Made by a program: the position numbers and the translations under genes. 64,000 bases of DNA from an uncultured Eubacterium sp. (GTDB lineage: Bacteria > Bacillota > Clostridia > Lachnospirales > Lachnospiraceae), in assembly GCA_947089855.1 (NCBI GenBank), contig CAMUML010000010.1, positions 1-64,000 of the forward strand, read 5' to 3'. Under the pieces are notes generated by a model that saw only the letters and a list, made by a program, of their open reading frames with translations, did not search any database and was not told the DNA's origin. Shown piece by piece: positions 1-8,122 of this stretch. Positions within the stretch are counted from its first letter, which is position 1. Each line of letters opens with the position of its first letter.

Positions 1-53
1 AGAGCACTTGGCTACGGACCAAGGTGTCGGGGGTTCGAATCCTCTCACGCACG
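1..53 (+). tRNA. tRNA-Arg (ACG), 3' part
   Basis: The first 53 bases are the 3' part of a tRNA whose 5' half lies outside the window. The anticodon arm CTTGG-CTACGGA-CCAAG places ACG at the anticodon, which decodes arginine CGN codons. It is followed by a TTCGAAT T-loop on a five-pair stem with two G-T wobbles, a CACGCAC acceptor strand and discriminator G. CCA is not encoded. Its 3' end is the attachment site of the element that follows. Confidence 0.88.
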
Positions 54-111
54 TCGCAAAATCCCTTGAAAACATAAGGTTTTCAAGGGATTTTTTCTGT
101 GCTATAGTAGA
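33..111 (+). repeat. attL: 79-bp direct repeat of tRNA end
   Basis: The T-loop and acceptor end of the tRNA plus the downstream hairpin are repeated at 18626-18704. I count 75 of 79 identical bases: three mismatches just after the tRNA end and one in the hairpin loop. Identity starts at GTTCGAATCC and stops at CTATAGTAGA. This is the expected layout for a tyrosine recombinase that inserts in a tRNA 3' end and regenerates it. Confidence 0.9.
60..96 (+). terminator. Terminator behind tRNA-Arg
   Basis: A perfect 14-bp stem (60-73 with 79-92) encloses a five-base loop and is followed by a T-run. It ends the tRNA transcript and lies inside the att repeat. The same hairpin recurs at 18653-18689. 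Confidence 0.85.
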
Positions 112-136
112 AAAACTAACAAAAAAACTAACAAAA
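112..136 (+). repeat. Integrase arm-type repeat, left end
   Basis: The motif AAAACTAAC occurs twice here, separated by A-rich sequence, directly inside attL. The same double motif occurs at 18465-18488 near the other element end. Paired short direct repeats just inside the att sites are typical of arm-site binding by the N-terminal domain of tyrosine integrases. Binding is inferred. Confidence 0.6.
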
Positions 137-198
137 ACAAAAGCTAACACAACGGATAATCAGAGTAAATAAGCATTTATTTGGAAACGGAGGATGCA

Positions 199-1386
199 AT
201 GGCTGTTAAGTGGAAGAAGATAGAGAAAAATATTTACCAGAGTATCGAGAATCCAAGAAAATATAAAGTAGTGCTTTATTTCGGACGCGATGAAAGGAAT
301 AAGCTGATTTCAAGCAGTAAAGTAATCGAAGGCAATCTGGCAGATGCGAGGAAGTTATTAAAATTGCATGAGGCAGACCAGGTAAAACAAATGGCACAAA
401 AGCCAGTAAAGGTAACGATACAAGAATTAGTGGACAATTGGAATACAACGATTGGAGATGTCCAGAATGTGGAGACTACGCAAACCTCTACACGCAATCT
501 GCAGCGCCATATGCTGGACTATTTTGGTAATATCAGGGTAGACAAGTTAAATACATCGTTGATCCGCAAATATATGGTGTATTTACGAAAGGAAAAGGGG
601 TTGAGCGCAAAGACTGTAAATAAGCATAGGACGCATTTTCATACGTTATTTGACTATATGATTTCCGAGGAGGAAGTCTATGGAGTCTATAAAAACCCGG
701 TAGATGCGATTAAACCATATCCTGTAGAAGAATTTGACCATGAAATTTATTCGCCGGAAGAAGCAAAAGAGTTACTGATTGCATTGCGGGCAAGCGGGCG
801 CTATGCATTGGAAATAGCGGTTAATCTGGCTTTCTGGTGTGGTTGCAGGAGAGAGGAAACCTGTGCTTTGGAATGGCCGGATGTGGATATGGAAAACAGG
901 GAAATAAAAATCTGCCAGGTCAGGACAACGGCTAAGGGCACAATTGTAGAACGAAAATCTACAAAAAATAAGGAAATCAGGACAGTTGGTATTCCTGCAT
1001 GGCTGTATGATTGCCTGCAATTGGTAAAAGAGCGTCAGCAGGAGATGAAAGCATTGCTGCAGGGGGAATATTTTACGGAAAGGGATTTTGTTTTCTGCCA
1101 CGATAATGGAAAACCGTGGAACCCGAACTCACTCAGTAACCAATATAAAGATTTTTTAAAGAAGAACGGATTTAAACATATCCGTTATCATGATCTGCGA
1201 CATACAAACCTTAGTATGCTGATGACCAGAATGAGTGCAGTAGATGTTGCAAAAATAGGGGGACATAAGCAGGTGTCAACCACAACGGATATTTATGGGC
1301 ATTCTTTTGACGATTCGGTAGAGAGAGGTGCCGAGACAATGGATGAAATAATGGGAGTTGTGCTAAAAAAAGAGGGTGAAAGATAA
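199..1386 (+). CDS. int: Tyrosine recombinase (integrase) of the element
   Basis: A 395-aa site-specific recombinase of the phage-integrase family that would insert and excise the element at the tRNA-Arg end. The N-terminal part (about 1-60) looks like an arm-site binding domain, 75-160 is a SAM-like core-binding domain, and the rest is catalytic. Active-site residues are visible: R217 in CGCRREE, the HDLR motif (H331, R334), H356 in GGHKQ and nucleophile Y366 in DIYGH. The ATG at 199 is preferred over the in-frame TTG at 181 because GGAGG sits six bases upstream. The gene points away from attL and is followed by a hairpin terminator. Length is normal for integrases of Firmicute genomic islands. 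Confidence 0.95.
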   Translation: MAVKWKKIEKNIYQSIENPRKYKVVLYFGRDERNKLISSSKVIEGNLADARKLLKLHEADQVKQMAQKPVKVTIQELVDNWNTTIGDVQNVETTQTSTRNLQRHMLDYFGNIRVDKLNTSLIRKYMVYLRKEKGLSAKTVNKHRTHFHTLFDYMISEEEVYGVYKNPVDAIKPYPVEEFDHEIYSPEEAKELLIALRASGRYALEIAVNLAFWCGCRREETCALEWPDVDMENREIKICQVRTTAKGTIVERKSTKNKEIRTVGIPAWLYDCLQLVKERQQEMKALLQGEYFTERDFVFCHDNGKPWNPNSLSNQYKDFLKKNGFKHIRYHDLRHTNLSMLMTRMSAVDVAKIGGHKQVSTTTDIYGHSFDDSVERGAETMDEIMGVVLKKEGER

Positions 1387-1399
1387 TAATGAAAATACA

Positions 1400-1434
1400 G
1401 AAGTGTCCTGGAGGAATAGGATGCTTCTTTTTTG
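1400..1434 (+). terminator. Terminator after integrase
   Basis: A 10-pair stem (GAAGTGTCCT with AGGATGCTTC, two G-T wobbles) is followed by TTTTTT. It lies 14 bases after the integrase stop. Confidence 0.65.
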
Positions 1435-1660
1435 ATTTACTAATGGCAGCAGATAGGTATAACACTGGAGAAGTGGAGATGATTGGAATAGCTTGCAGAA
1501 AGTGCAGAACGCATGAAAAAAGATACAAACATGTATGCAGTTTGAATGAATATCGGTAAATGTAAGAAGCGTTTTTCAGGGATGCATTCTTAAATGATGC
1601 TGATAGCAGTGTTTGGATATATGGGGTAATACGAAGATTTTGAAAAAAGGAGAAAATAGT

Positions 1661-1909
1661 ATGTCAGAATTATGGACGAAAATTTATGATGAAGTTATTA
1701 CTTATGAAAAGGACTGGACGGAAATGAGCCGCTGTGCGGAGAAAGGGGTTGCCAGATTATTCCAGAAGAATTTAGAAGATCAGGAAGATGACAAAGTGGA
1801 ACTTGCAAGGGATGATGTCATGATTGTGGTAGACGATGCAGTATGTGGGGGATTTTACCTGGGGATGAAATATGGGTTCCGTTTGTGTATGGAAATGATG
1901 AAGAAATAA
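1661..1909 (+). CDS. Small protein of unknown function
   Basis: An 82-aa soluble, acidic protein. The start at 1661 follows AAAAAAGGAGAA at good spacing; an in-frame ATG 48 bases further up lacks such a site. The C-terminal segment (GGFYLGMKYGFRLCMEMM) forms an amphipathic helix and resembles the tail of small DUF6809-type proteins common in Lachnospiraceae mobile elements. That is only an impression from pattern, and no function can be assigned. It lies between the integrase terminator and the Rpn-type gene. Confidence 0.6.
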   Translation: MSELWTKIYDEVITYEKDWTEMSRCAEKGVARLFQKNLEDQEDDKVELARDDVMIVVDDAVCGGFYLGMKYGFRLCMEMMKK

Positions 1910-2049
1910 CAAAAAAGTGGAATATCATCGGTAAAGGCGGCGTAAAGGGATATGAGCAACAAACAGAACAGTGTAAATACATTGCATTTTTTGTAGAAAG
2001 GAAATATAATGGAAACAGCAGGGGAGATGAAAAGGGAGGGAGAGGGAAG

Positions 2050-2970
2050 TTGGAACGTGAAAAAACAGCAATCGCATACCAGAATAAGGATATTGTGAGC
2101 AAAGTGTTAGCAGAAAATTTTAAAGGGAAATCATTCCGGGTTTATGGGCTGGACTTGCCAGAGATCAGAAGGGCGCTCCCAACAAATATCCCGGCGGTAA
2201 AGGCGAATGAGCTGCGTCTGGATAATCTGTTTGAGCTTGTTGACGGTACAGTAGCGGTTGTGGACTATGAAAGCGTATACCGGGAATCGGATAAGGAAAA
2301 ATACCTTAACTACCTGGCCGGGATAGTAAACCGTTACCGGAAAGAAAAGAAAAAATGCCCTAAATGCCGTATGGTCGTAATTTATACAGGGGATATTAGA
2401 AGGGACGAAACATCTGCTAAATATGATATAGGGGCCCTGAAGATGTGTATAGAACCGGCATTCCTTTCAGAGCTGGACGGGGATGGAATATACAACCATC
2501 TTAAAGAAAAGGTGGAAACGGGGGAAATGCTGACGGATGAAGAGCTGATGCAGTTTATTATTCTTCCGCTGTCTTACCCGGAAAAAGTAAAGAAACAAGA
2601 AAAAGTCCGTGATACTGTTTTGCTGGCGGTACGGATCAGCGACAGGAACCAGCAGTTTTTTGCACTGGCAGGGATACTGGCATTTACAGATAAAATTATT
2701 GACCGGGAGACTGCAAATAAAATAAGGAGAGTGATTGAGATGACACAGGTAGCACAGATCTTTGAAGAAGAAAAGCAGCAGGCGATACTACAGGTAACAC
2801 AGATCTTTGAAGAAGAAAAGCAGCAGGCATTAAAAGAAGAAAGGTTAAACACGGCAAAGCAGGTTGTGATCAATATGATAAAAAAGGATTATTCCTCAAA
2901 AGAGATTGCATCCCTGGTATTGGACTATTCACAGGATGATGTGGATAAGCTGAGGAAAGAACTAGAATAA
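2050..2970 (+). CDS. Rpn/PD-(D/E)XK-type transposase-like protein
   Basis: About 306 aa. It matches a Lachnospiraceae family with core blocks AYQNKDIVSKVLAE, RPTN-like PTNIPAVKANELRLDNLFEL and VDYES, usually annotated as Rpn recombination-promoting nuclease or putative transposase. The acidic residues in NLFEL and VDYES fit the PD-(D/E)XK nuclease core. The C-terminal tail (from about 230) is helical and rich in Glu/Gln/Lys, and contains a recent 15-aa tandem duplication. Start choice is uncertain. I prefer TTG at 2050 behind a GGGAGGGAGAGGGAAG stretch, because the upstream in-frame sequence does not look like this family. A frameshift near 2010-2050, where an ATG with a good site opens another frame, is possible. 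Confidence 0.75.
   Translation: MEREKTAIAYQNKDIVSKVLAENFKGKSFRVYGLDLPEIRRALPTNIPAVKANELRLDNLFELVDGTVAVVDYESVYRESDKEKYLNYLAGIVNRYRKEKKKCPKCRMVVIYTGDIRRDETSAKYDIGALKMCIEPAFLSELDGDGIYNHLKEKVETGEMLTDEELMQFIILPLSYPEKVKKQEKVRDTVLLAVRISDRNQQFFALAGILAFTDKIIDRETANKIRRVIEMTQVAQIFEEEKQQAILQVTQIFEEEKQQALKEERLNTAKQVVINMIKKDYSSKEIASLVLDYSQDDVDKLRKELE
2746..2835 (+). repeat. 45-bp tandem duplication in Rpn-type gene
   Basis: Two adjacent 45-bp units (2746-2790 and 2791-2835) encode QVAQIFEEEKQQAIL and QVTQIFEEEKQQALK. They are nearly identical in DNA, so the duplication is recent and keeps the frame. Confidence 0.85.
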
Positions 2971-3023
2971 TGGAACTATCTAGGAGATAGCAGGGTTAAA
3001 AATCAGACTCAGGAAAGCTGGTA

Positions 3024-3063
3024 AACAGAACGCATTCACGGTTTAGAGTGCGTTCTGTTTTTG
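3024..3063. terminator. Hairpin terminator between convergent genes
   Basis: AACAGAACGCA pairs with TGCGTTCTGT, followed by TTTTTG. It lies between the Rpn-type gene and the convergent XRE regulator, and could also serve the minus strand because A-residues precede it. Confidence 0.8.
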
Positions 3064-3110
3064 TTATGGAAATAACAAACTTCAAGGAATTTTCTTATCT
3101 ATAGGGATGA

Positions 3111-3485
3111 TTATGTGGAAAGATGGAAGGACTGGATTACAAGGTTTATAATTTCTTCCATAATTTTCTGCTGTTTGGGGGAAAGCTTCTGTATACGTGA
3201 AAATGCGGATAAGGCATTTTCCGGGCCATCGCTGTCATCACGGCCCAGCAGGAGAAAATCTGTTGAAATGGACAGGACATCGCACAGCCGGATAATGGTA
3301 GATACAGACATTCCGGTAACTCCCCTTTCCGCATCAGATAAAAACTGCGTGGAAACACTGATGCGTTCTGCAAGCTGTTCCTGTGTATAGCCGGATAGTT
3401 CCCTTGCCTTGCGGCATCTTTCGCCAATCTGTATATTTAATTCTTTTGGCTGTCGGCGTTTTACACCGTTTCTTTGATTATTCAT
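3111..3485 (-). CDS. XRE-family transcriptional regulator
   Basis: A 124-aa DNA-binding protein. Residues about 15-80 form a Cro/CI-type helix-turn-helix (RCRKARELSGYTQEQLAERI, then VSTQFLSDAERG), followed by a short helical C-terminus. The start at 3485 follows AAAGGTGG; a longer ORF start upstream has no site. It is probably the repressor-type control gene of this part of the element. The HTH-coding DNA (about 3247-3425) is closely related to a segment at about 11567-11745 inside the 703-aa gene, so one was copied or exchanged within the element. Confidence 0.88.
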   Translation of the reverse strand: MNNQRNGVKRRQPKELNIQIGERCRKARELSGYTQEQLAERISVSTQFLSDAERGVTGMSVSTIIRLCDVLSISTDFLLLGRDDSDGPENALSAFSRIQKLSPKQQKIMEEIINLVIQSFHLST

Positions 3486-3683
3486 GCAAATACCACCTTT
3501 GCTATTATTATAATTAATAGTTGTATACTTAGACATAATGTGTTATCATTAGATAAAGAAATAGCATTGGTTTTATATAGGAGTAAAAAGCAGAAAATAT
3601 GAAAAAGAATTTACTTTTCAGGAGAAATATGAAAGTAGATTCTTTGAAAAATCAGATTTTTTTATTTTAGAAAGGAAAAAGTG

Positions 3684-3881
3684 ATGGGTTACAGCACAAG
3701 ATATTTAAATGAAGAAGGTTTTGCTGCCTGCGTTGACTGTAGAAGAAAAAAATTTATAAATGACCTGGCAGAATGTGCGGTATGTGGACGCTGGGTTTGT
3801 AAGAGCTGTGCAAGCTACCGTAGACAGGGGAATCCGTTTGGCTATGTATGTAAGAGGTGTAAGGTTAAATTGAAAGGATAG
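3684..3881 (+). CDS. Small eight-cysteine zinc-finger protein
   Basis: A 65-aa protein with four CxxC pairs (CVDC, CAVC, CKSC, CKRC), enough for two zinc ions in a FYVE- or double-ribbon-like fold. The ATG at 3684 sits behind GAAAGGAAAA; GTG at 3681 is the alternative. It heads a same-strand group with the tandem zinc-ribbon gene and the DUF697-like gene. I do not recognise a named family. A DNA-, RNA- or protein-binding role is only inferred from the cysteine pattern. Confidence 0.7.
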   Translation: MGYSTRYLNEEGFAACVDCRRKKFINDLAECAVCGRWVCKSCASYRRQGNPFGYVCKRCKVKLKG

Positions 3882-3936
3882 GGGGAATATTGGACGGAGT
3901 TGTTTTATATGAGTTTAGGAAAGGTGGTTATGTTTT

Positions 3937-4164
3937 TTGGCTGGGAAACTTTGTCCGCGTTGCAGGGAATTAACGTTTTATAAAACTACGGGTGAAAATC
4001 GTAAATGTACAAAGTGCGGTTACGAAATGCGTATACCAATAAAGGGGAAAGGCCGTGGGAATAAATGTTCCTGCTGTGGCCGTCTGACGGTGCAGGAGCA
4101 AAATGGAAATCTGGTTTGTACAAATTGCGGGGCTGTATTTAGAGGAGGGAGAAAAAATGGGTAA
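3937..4164 (+). CDS. Tandem zinc-ribbon protein
   Basis: A 75-aa protein with two zinc ribbons: CPRC...CTKC (about 6-27) and CSCC...CTNC (about 44-64), joined by a basic linker. It starts at TTG (3937) about a dozen bases after AGGAAAGGTGG, so the start is tentative. The end overlaps the start of the next gene by 8 bases, which suggests translational coupling. Zinc ribbons of this kind often sit on membrane or nucleic-acid partners; the role here is unknown. Confidence 0.65.
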   Translation: MAGKLCPRCRELTFYKTTGENRKCTKCGYEMRIPIKGKGRGNKCSCCGRLTVQEQNGNLVCTNCGAVFRGGRKNG

Positions 4165-4615
4165 ATCGAAAGAACATATGCCAAAAGAATTAGAAAAGAA
4201 GTGCCATGTTGCTATACATTCGGCAACTGTGGCTGCTGGTGCTGCTGGTGCAATACCATTGCCTATGTCTGATGCGCTTCCGATTACGGCTGCGCAGATT
4301 ACAATGATTATCTCATTGGGGAAAATTTTTGGAGTGTCATTGTCCCAGTCAGCCGCAAAATCTATTGCAGGTGTTGCAGTGACACAACAGGCGGGCCGGA
4401 TGATTTTTTCAAATGTATTAAAAGCTATTCCAGGGGTAAATGCAACTATTGGTAGCGTTGTTGGTGCAGGCACTGCTGTAGCCTTAACAGAAACTATGGG
4501 CTGGCTTGTGGCGGATGATTTTTTTCGAATGGCCAGTGGACGGGAACCACAGGATATTATAGATGCAGCAGCAGGTCTCCAGGGGGCATTTGACGGATTT
4601 AGAATGCCAAAGTAA
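4157..4615 (+). CDS. DUF697-like membrane-associated protein
   Basis: A 152-aa protein. The start at 4157 follows GAGGAGGGAGAAAAA and overlaps the preceding zinc-ribbon gene. The sequence is Ala/Gly/Ile-rich, with hydrophobic helices around 35-70 and 95-125 and the motif PLPMSDALPITAAQITMI, typical of DUF697 (YcjF-type) domains. In other bacteria that domain is fused to GTPases or acts as a stand-alone helical membrane protein. Here the GTPase is absent and two zinc-binding proteins precede it. Function unknown; family call fairly confident. Confidence 0.75.
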   Translation: MGKSKEHMPKELEKKCHVAIHSATVAAGAAGAIPLPMSDALPITAAQITMIISLGKIFGVSLSQSAAKSIAGVAVTQQAGRMIFSNVLKAIPGVNATIGSVVGAGTAVALTETMGWLVADDFFRMASGREPQDIIDAAAGLQGAFDGFRMPK

Positions 4616-4858
4616 CGGACAAGACGTATAGTTATAAAATTGAGGAAGGATATGGTATTTTTTTGATTTGTTGTAAAACTATAATAATGCTGATTTATAT
4701 AGAACACCAGTTTACAAGTTTTTGATACATAGCATATTAATAGAAGATACAGTTATAACAAAGTACAATATATTGTCTATATTTTCACAAAAATAGATTA
4801 AATTAACGGCGTTCGTGAGTCGGCGTTATTTGGCAAACCTTAGTGTTCGTTAGTATAA

Positions 4859-4917
4859 AACTAAATAAAAAAGTTCTGCGAATGACATTGTGCATCGCAG
4901 AACTTTTTTATTTAGTT
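4859..4917. terminator. Bidirectional terminator, 23-bp perfect stem
   Basis: Arms 4859-4881 and 4895-4917 are perfect reverse complements around a 13-base loop, with A-runs and T-runs that work in both directions. It ends the DUF697-like gene from the left. It also contains the last codons and stop of the minus-strand HTH gene (4912-5094). Confidence 0.9.
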
Positions 4918-5094
4918 GGTATTCTTTTTTGCATAATCAGAAAGAGACTTTCTGCTGATGCGCCAAATCTTCCCTCCAACCCTCGAAGCTTTAATTTCAC
5001 CTTCATTTAAAAGCCGGTACATTAAGTTTTTCCCGATTCCAAGCGCAATCCTTGCTTCTGTGGCGGTCATATAATCTGAATAGTCTTTGAACAT
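4912..5094 (-). CDS. Excisionase-like HTH protein
   Basis: A 60-aa MerR/excisionase-type winged helix protein (TATEARIALGIGKNLMYRLLNEGEIKA, then VGGKIWRISRKSL). It begins behind GGAGGAA. Proteins like this act as Xis directionality factors or small regulators in integrative elements. A second one lies at 16056-16256. Its coding end runs into the long bidirectional terminator, so the transcript stops within the gene's last bases. Confidence 0.8.
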   Translation of the reverse strand: MFKDYSDYMTATEARIALGIGKNLMYRLLNEGEIKASRVGGKIWRISRKSLSDYAKKNTN

Positions 5095-5357
5095 CCTGTA
5101 TTCCTCCTTCTATTCCCCGTATGGGTTATCTTATCACTTATTGTGTTGTTTAAGCAGATATATCAATATATTATTTCTGCATAAGGGACGCGTTTTTCAA
5201 ACCTCATGTTGTCCAGTGCCTAGCCGGACAGCTTATACTTGGGACAACCAGATCTGCACCATGCGTGTAAGAGGTATAGGGGGGACCGGAGCGGTCAGAA
5301 AACACGCCCTTGAAAAAATAATGGTTTATTTTAGGAAAGGAGATGAAAAAAGGCTCT

Positions 5358-5468
5358 ATGAAACAGATTTTTTACAAAGTGGTGACAGCTGCAAAATATG
5401 CGTTGAATGCTGTCCTGTCACTGGCTTTACTGTTAAATTTGAGGAAAGGACAGGGAATGGCCCAGTAG
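5358..5468 (+). CDS. 36-aa hydrophobic peptide
   Basis: A short gene, MKQIFYKVVTAAKY followed by a hydrophobic helix (ALNAVLSLALLLNL) and a basic tail. An AAAAGG site lies close to the ATG at 5358; an in-frame ATG at 5343 would add five residues. The next small ORF begins two bases after its stop, so the two look co-translated. It could be a membrane peptide of toxin or holin style, but nothing shows activity. I do not recognise it. Confidence 0.45.
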   Translation: MKQIFYKVVTAAKYALNAVLSLALLLNLRKGQGMAQ

Positions 5469-5469
5469 G

Positions 5470-5640
5470 ATGAATGATTTTGATTTTATCCATGATGACG
5501 GAATAAGCGGTAACGACCCATGCGGGGAAAATAAGGAAACAGATGGGGAACATACAGCGCTTGTCCATGTAATCAGCCTGCTGAAAGCCCTGGTTGGGAT
5601 TCTGGATATTATAAGCGACCATCTGGGAAAGTACGGATAG
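5470..5640 (+). CDS. 56-aa acidic small protein
   Basis: The ATG at 5470 follows the stop of the hydrophobic peptide by one base, with its ribosome site inside that gene. The first half is acidic (Asp/Glu/Asn-rich, HDDGISGNDPCGEN). The second half is a predicted amphipathic helix (LVHVISLLKALVGILDIISDHL). It is unrecognised. The tight packing with its neighbours and the coherent amino-acid composition support it as a real gene. Confidence 0.45.
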   Translation: MNDFDFIHDDGISGNDPCGENKETDGEHTALVHVISLLKALVGILDIISDHLGKYG

Positions 5641-5651
5641 AAGCAGGAAAC

Positions 5652-5744
5652 ATGCAGGGGCAGAAGCAATATTACAGGCGTTTGGCCAGTAAGCAGGGGA
5701 CAGGATGGACAGGTTCAGGTGAAAAGAAAAACAGTGCAAAATAG
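5652..5744 (+). CDS. 30-aa basic peptide ORF
   Basis: A tiny ORF 11 bases after the previous one, behind GCAGGAAAC, encoding a basic, Gln/Lys/Gly-rich peptide. It ends 25 bases before the DUF932 gene. It could be a real microgene or only a leader in the same transcript. Support is position and ribosome site alone. Confidence 0.3.
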   Translation: MQGQKQYYRRLASKQGTGWTGSGEKKNSAK

Positions 5745-5769
5745 ACGGGATAAGAAAGGGGAATAAAAA

Positions 5770-6693
5770 ATGGCGGCAAATGTGGAAACAATGTTTTCTG
5801 TAAGGGAAAAACCCTGGCATGGGCTTGGGACAGTAGTAGCAGAAGCGCCGGATTCGAAAGATGCTTTAAGGACCGCGGGGCTTGACTGGACCGTAAGCCA
5901 GATGCCGGTTTCTACGGAATACGGGATGATTGAAGGTTATAAGGCAAATGTCAGGAGTACGGATAACAGGGTGCTTGGCGTAGTCAGCGACCGTTATAAG
6001 ATTATCCAGAATGTAGATGCATTCAGTTTTACAGATGCGCTGCTTGGCGAAGGGGTGCGCTATGAAACGGCTGGTTCCCTGCAGAACGGCAGGAAGGTAT
6101 GGATGCTTGCAAGGCTCCCAAAGGAATATATCATTGCAGGGGAACGGATCACTCCATACCTGGTGTTCAGCAATACCCATGACGGTTCCGGGGCAGTCCG
6201 GGTCGCAGTTACCCCGGTCAGGGTTGTATGCAACAATACGTTGAACCTTGCGCTTTCTACGGCAAAGAGGAGTTTTGGCATGGTACATACCGGGGACATA
6301 AAAGGGAAAGTGCATGAAGCAAGGAAGACGCTTTTCATGGCGGATACTTATATGGAAGGGCTTGGGCGCGAATTTGAAAGGCTGCGGAAACAGAAGGTTA
6401 CAGACGCCCAGGTGATGGAATATATAAAGATACTCCTTCCGCTTGAAAAGGATGCAAGCCCTGTAACTGTGCGCAATGTCTCAAAACTGAGGGATGATAT
6501 GGCAGCGCGTTATTTTGACGCGCCCGATCTGCAGGATGTTGGTAAGAACGCCTACCGCTTTGTAAATGCGGCCTCAGATTTTGCGACACATGCGAAACCT
6601 GCAAGGAGGACCAGGAATTATCAGGAAAACTTGTTCATGCGCACATATGAAGGGAATACGCTGATCGACAGGGCTTACCAGCTCGTGGCCTAG
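5770..6693 (+). CDS. DUF932 phage/plasmid-related protein
   Basis: A 307-aa protein of the DUF932 / TIGR03299 type. The family hallmark near the N-terminus is present (REKPWHGLGTVV), as is the central VRVVCNNTLNLAL block (about 150-165). The family occurs in phages, plasmids and integrative elements next to recombination genes; its biochemical role is not established. The start at 5770 follows AAAGGGGAATAAAAA. It is probably co-transcribed with the three tiny ORFs before it and lies 470 bases before the YqaJ gene. Confidence 0.9.
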   Translation: MAANVETMFSVREKPWHGLGTVVAEAPDSKDALRTAGLDWTVSQMPVSTEYGMIEGYKANVRSTDNRVLGVVSDRYKIIQNVDAFSFTDALLGEGVRYETAGSLQNGRKVWMLARLPKEYIIAGERITPYLVFSNTHDGSGAVRVAVTPVRVVCNNTLNLALSTAKRSFGMVHTGDIKGKVHEARKTLFMADTYMEGLGREFERLRKQKVTDAQVMEYIKILLPLEKDASPVTVRNVSKLRDDMAARYFDAPDLQDVGKNAYRFVNAASDFATHAKPARRTRNYQENLFMRTYEGNTLIDRAYQLVA

Positions 6694-7163
6694 TTCCATA
6701 TGGCCAGAAAGCCATAAAAATATGGCCTGGGGATGTTCCGGCATGGTTCTTTCTTAACTTTGGATATTTCATTTCAGACAGTTTCCTAATTTTGCCGGGA
6801 ATTGAATGCTTCGGCAAAATGGAAACAGAAAGTATACACAAACACGGGAAAGAGCCTCCAGCATCTTCCGGGCCTGTTTTTATATTCAGCGGTTAAGAGA
6901 AAGGGCGATTTGATCAATTTCATTTACTTAGGCTTTTCATAGGCAAAATTCCATTATGATAAGCTTTATCATCAAGTATTTCTTGATCCAGATTATAGCT
7001 GCACGGTTTAAGCTAATGACATTGTCAATTTGCTGGCTTTCCTACAGGATAACATCTGGGGGATTATCAAATCTTTATAGCGGATAAATATGTTTCAGGG
7101 TATCAATAGCAGATAAAACGGTAGTTCTGGTTTCAGTATTGAAAGAAAGGGGACATTTCGATT
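6694..7163. other. 470-bp intergenic region before YqaJ gene
   Basis: No convincing gene. A hairpin with GGAAAGA/TCTTCC arms followed by GTTTTTAT (about 6844-6884) may be a weak terminator for the DUF932 gene. An inverted repeat ATCAAG-TATTT-CTTGAT lies at about 6972-6988 and could be an operator. The stretch just before the YqaJ start ends in GAAAGAAAGGGG, its ribosome site. Confidence 0.4.
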
Positions 7164-8108
7164 ATGACAGGAAACAAATTGTATGAAAAGATACCGACAG
7201 CCGGAATGGATACAAACGAATGGCTGATGTTAAGAAAGACAGGAATCGGAGGTTCGGACGCAGGGGCAGTCTGTGGTTTAAATCCATACAGCAGCCCGAT
7301 GAAAGTATTCTGCGACAAGACATCGGATGAAGTGGAAGAAAAAGACAGCGAATCCATCCGCATCGGACATGACCTGGAAGGTTACGTAGCGAAGCGTTTT
7401 ACAGAAGCAACCGGCCTGAAAGTAAGACGTTCCAATTATATGTACCGGAGTATAGCGCATCCGTTTATGATCGCGGATGTGGACCGCCTGGTTGTCGGGG
7501 AGGACGCAGGGCTGGAATGTAAGACCGCAAGCGCATACAATGCGGATAAATGGAAGGACGGGGATATACCGCTGCATTATGTCCTGCAATGCGCCCATTA
7601 TATGATGGTCACGGGGATACGGACATGGTATATTGCCTGCGTTATCCTCGGAAGTGGGTTTGTTTACCGTAAATTAACATGGGACGACGGAGTGATTGAC
7701 GGGCTGGTGAAAGCAGAAAGTTATTTTTGGAACAGCCACATTATTCCGGGGATTATGCCGGATCCGGATGGTTCCGCGGTTTGCGACCAGGTCCTGCAGA
7801 AATATTTTAAGTCAGCGGAAAAAGCAGATGCTATAGAGCTTGTGGGTTTTGATGAAAAATTAAAGCGCAGGGAGGAAATATTAAAAAATATGGACGCGCT
7901 TGCAAAAGAACAAAAGCAGATTGACCAGGAAATCAAACTGTATATGAAAGACCATGAGCTCGCGGTAAACGGAAGTTACAAAGTGTCCTGGAGCAATGTG
8001 GACACGGCGAGGCTTGATACAAAACGGATCAAACAGGAAAAGCCGGAGATCTATTCTGACTACGTGAAAGTATCACATACGAGAAGGTTTGAAATAAAGG
8101 CAGCATAA
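7164..8108 (+). CDS. YqaJ-family exonuclease (lambda-exo-like)
   Basis: A 314-aa protein of the YqaJ viral recombinase family, a PD-(D/E)XK nuclease that resects DNA 5'-3' to make single strands. Visible motifs are GIGGSDAGAVCGLNPYSSP near 30, the conserved RIGHDLEGYVA helix (about 70), and the nuclease core ADVDRLV...GLECKTAS (about 110-130) with the metal-binding D and E-x-K. A coiled stretch follows (about 230-270). It pairs functionally with the Rad52-type annealing protein 300 bases downstream. The start follows GAAAGAAAGGGGACATTTCGATT. Confidence 0.93.
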   Translation: MTGNKLYEKIPTAGMDTNEWLMLRKTGIGGSDAGAVCGLNPYSSPMKVFCDKTSDEVEEKDSESIRIGHDLEGYVAKRFTEATGLKVRRSNYMYRSIAHPFMIADVDRLVVGEDAGLECKTASAYNADKWKDGDIPLHYVLQCAHYMMVTGIRTWYIACVILGSGFVYRKLTWDDGVIDGLVKAESYFWNSHIIPGIMPDPDGSAVCDQVLQKYFKSAEKADAIELVGFDEKLKRREEILKNMDALAKEQKQIDQEIKLYMKDHELAVNGSYKVSWSNVDTARLDTKRIKQEKPEIYSDYVKVSHTRRFEIKAA

Positions 8109-8122
8109 AAGACGTATCTATG

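Noticed and set aside
2744..2835. CRISPR-like direct repeat
   Set aside because: Two adjacent coding units without spacers; it is a tandem duplication inside the Rpn-type gene. No CRISPR array is visible in the window.
3970..4707. 245-codon open frame on the minus strand
   Set aside because: It lies antisense to the zinc-ribbon and DUF697-like genes, has no ribosome site and shows a composition typical of a reverse-frame shadow.
5087..5473. 128-codon plus-strand frame upstream of the micro-ORFs
   Set aside because: No ribosome site, odd composition, and it overlaps the better supported small ORF at 5358-5468 in another frame.
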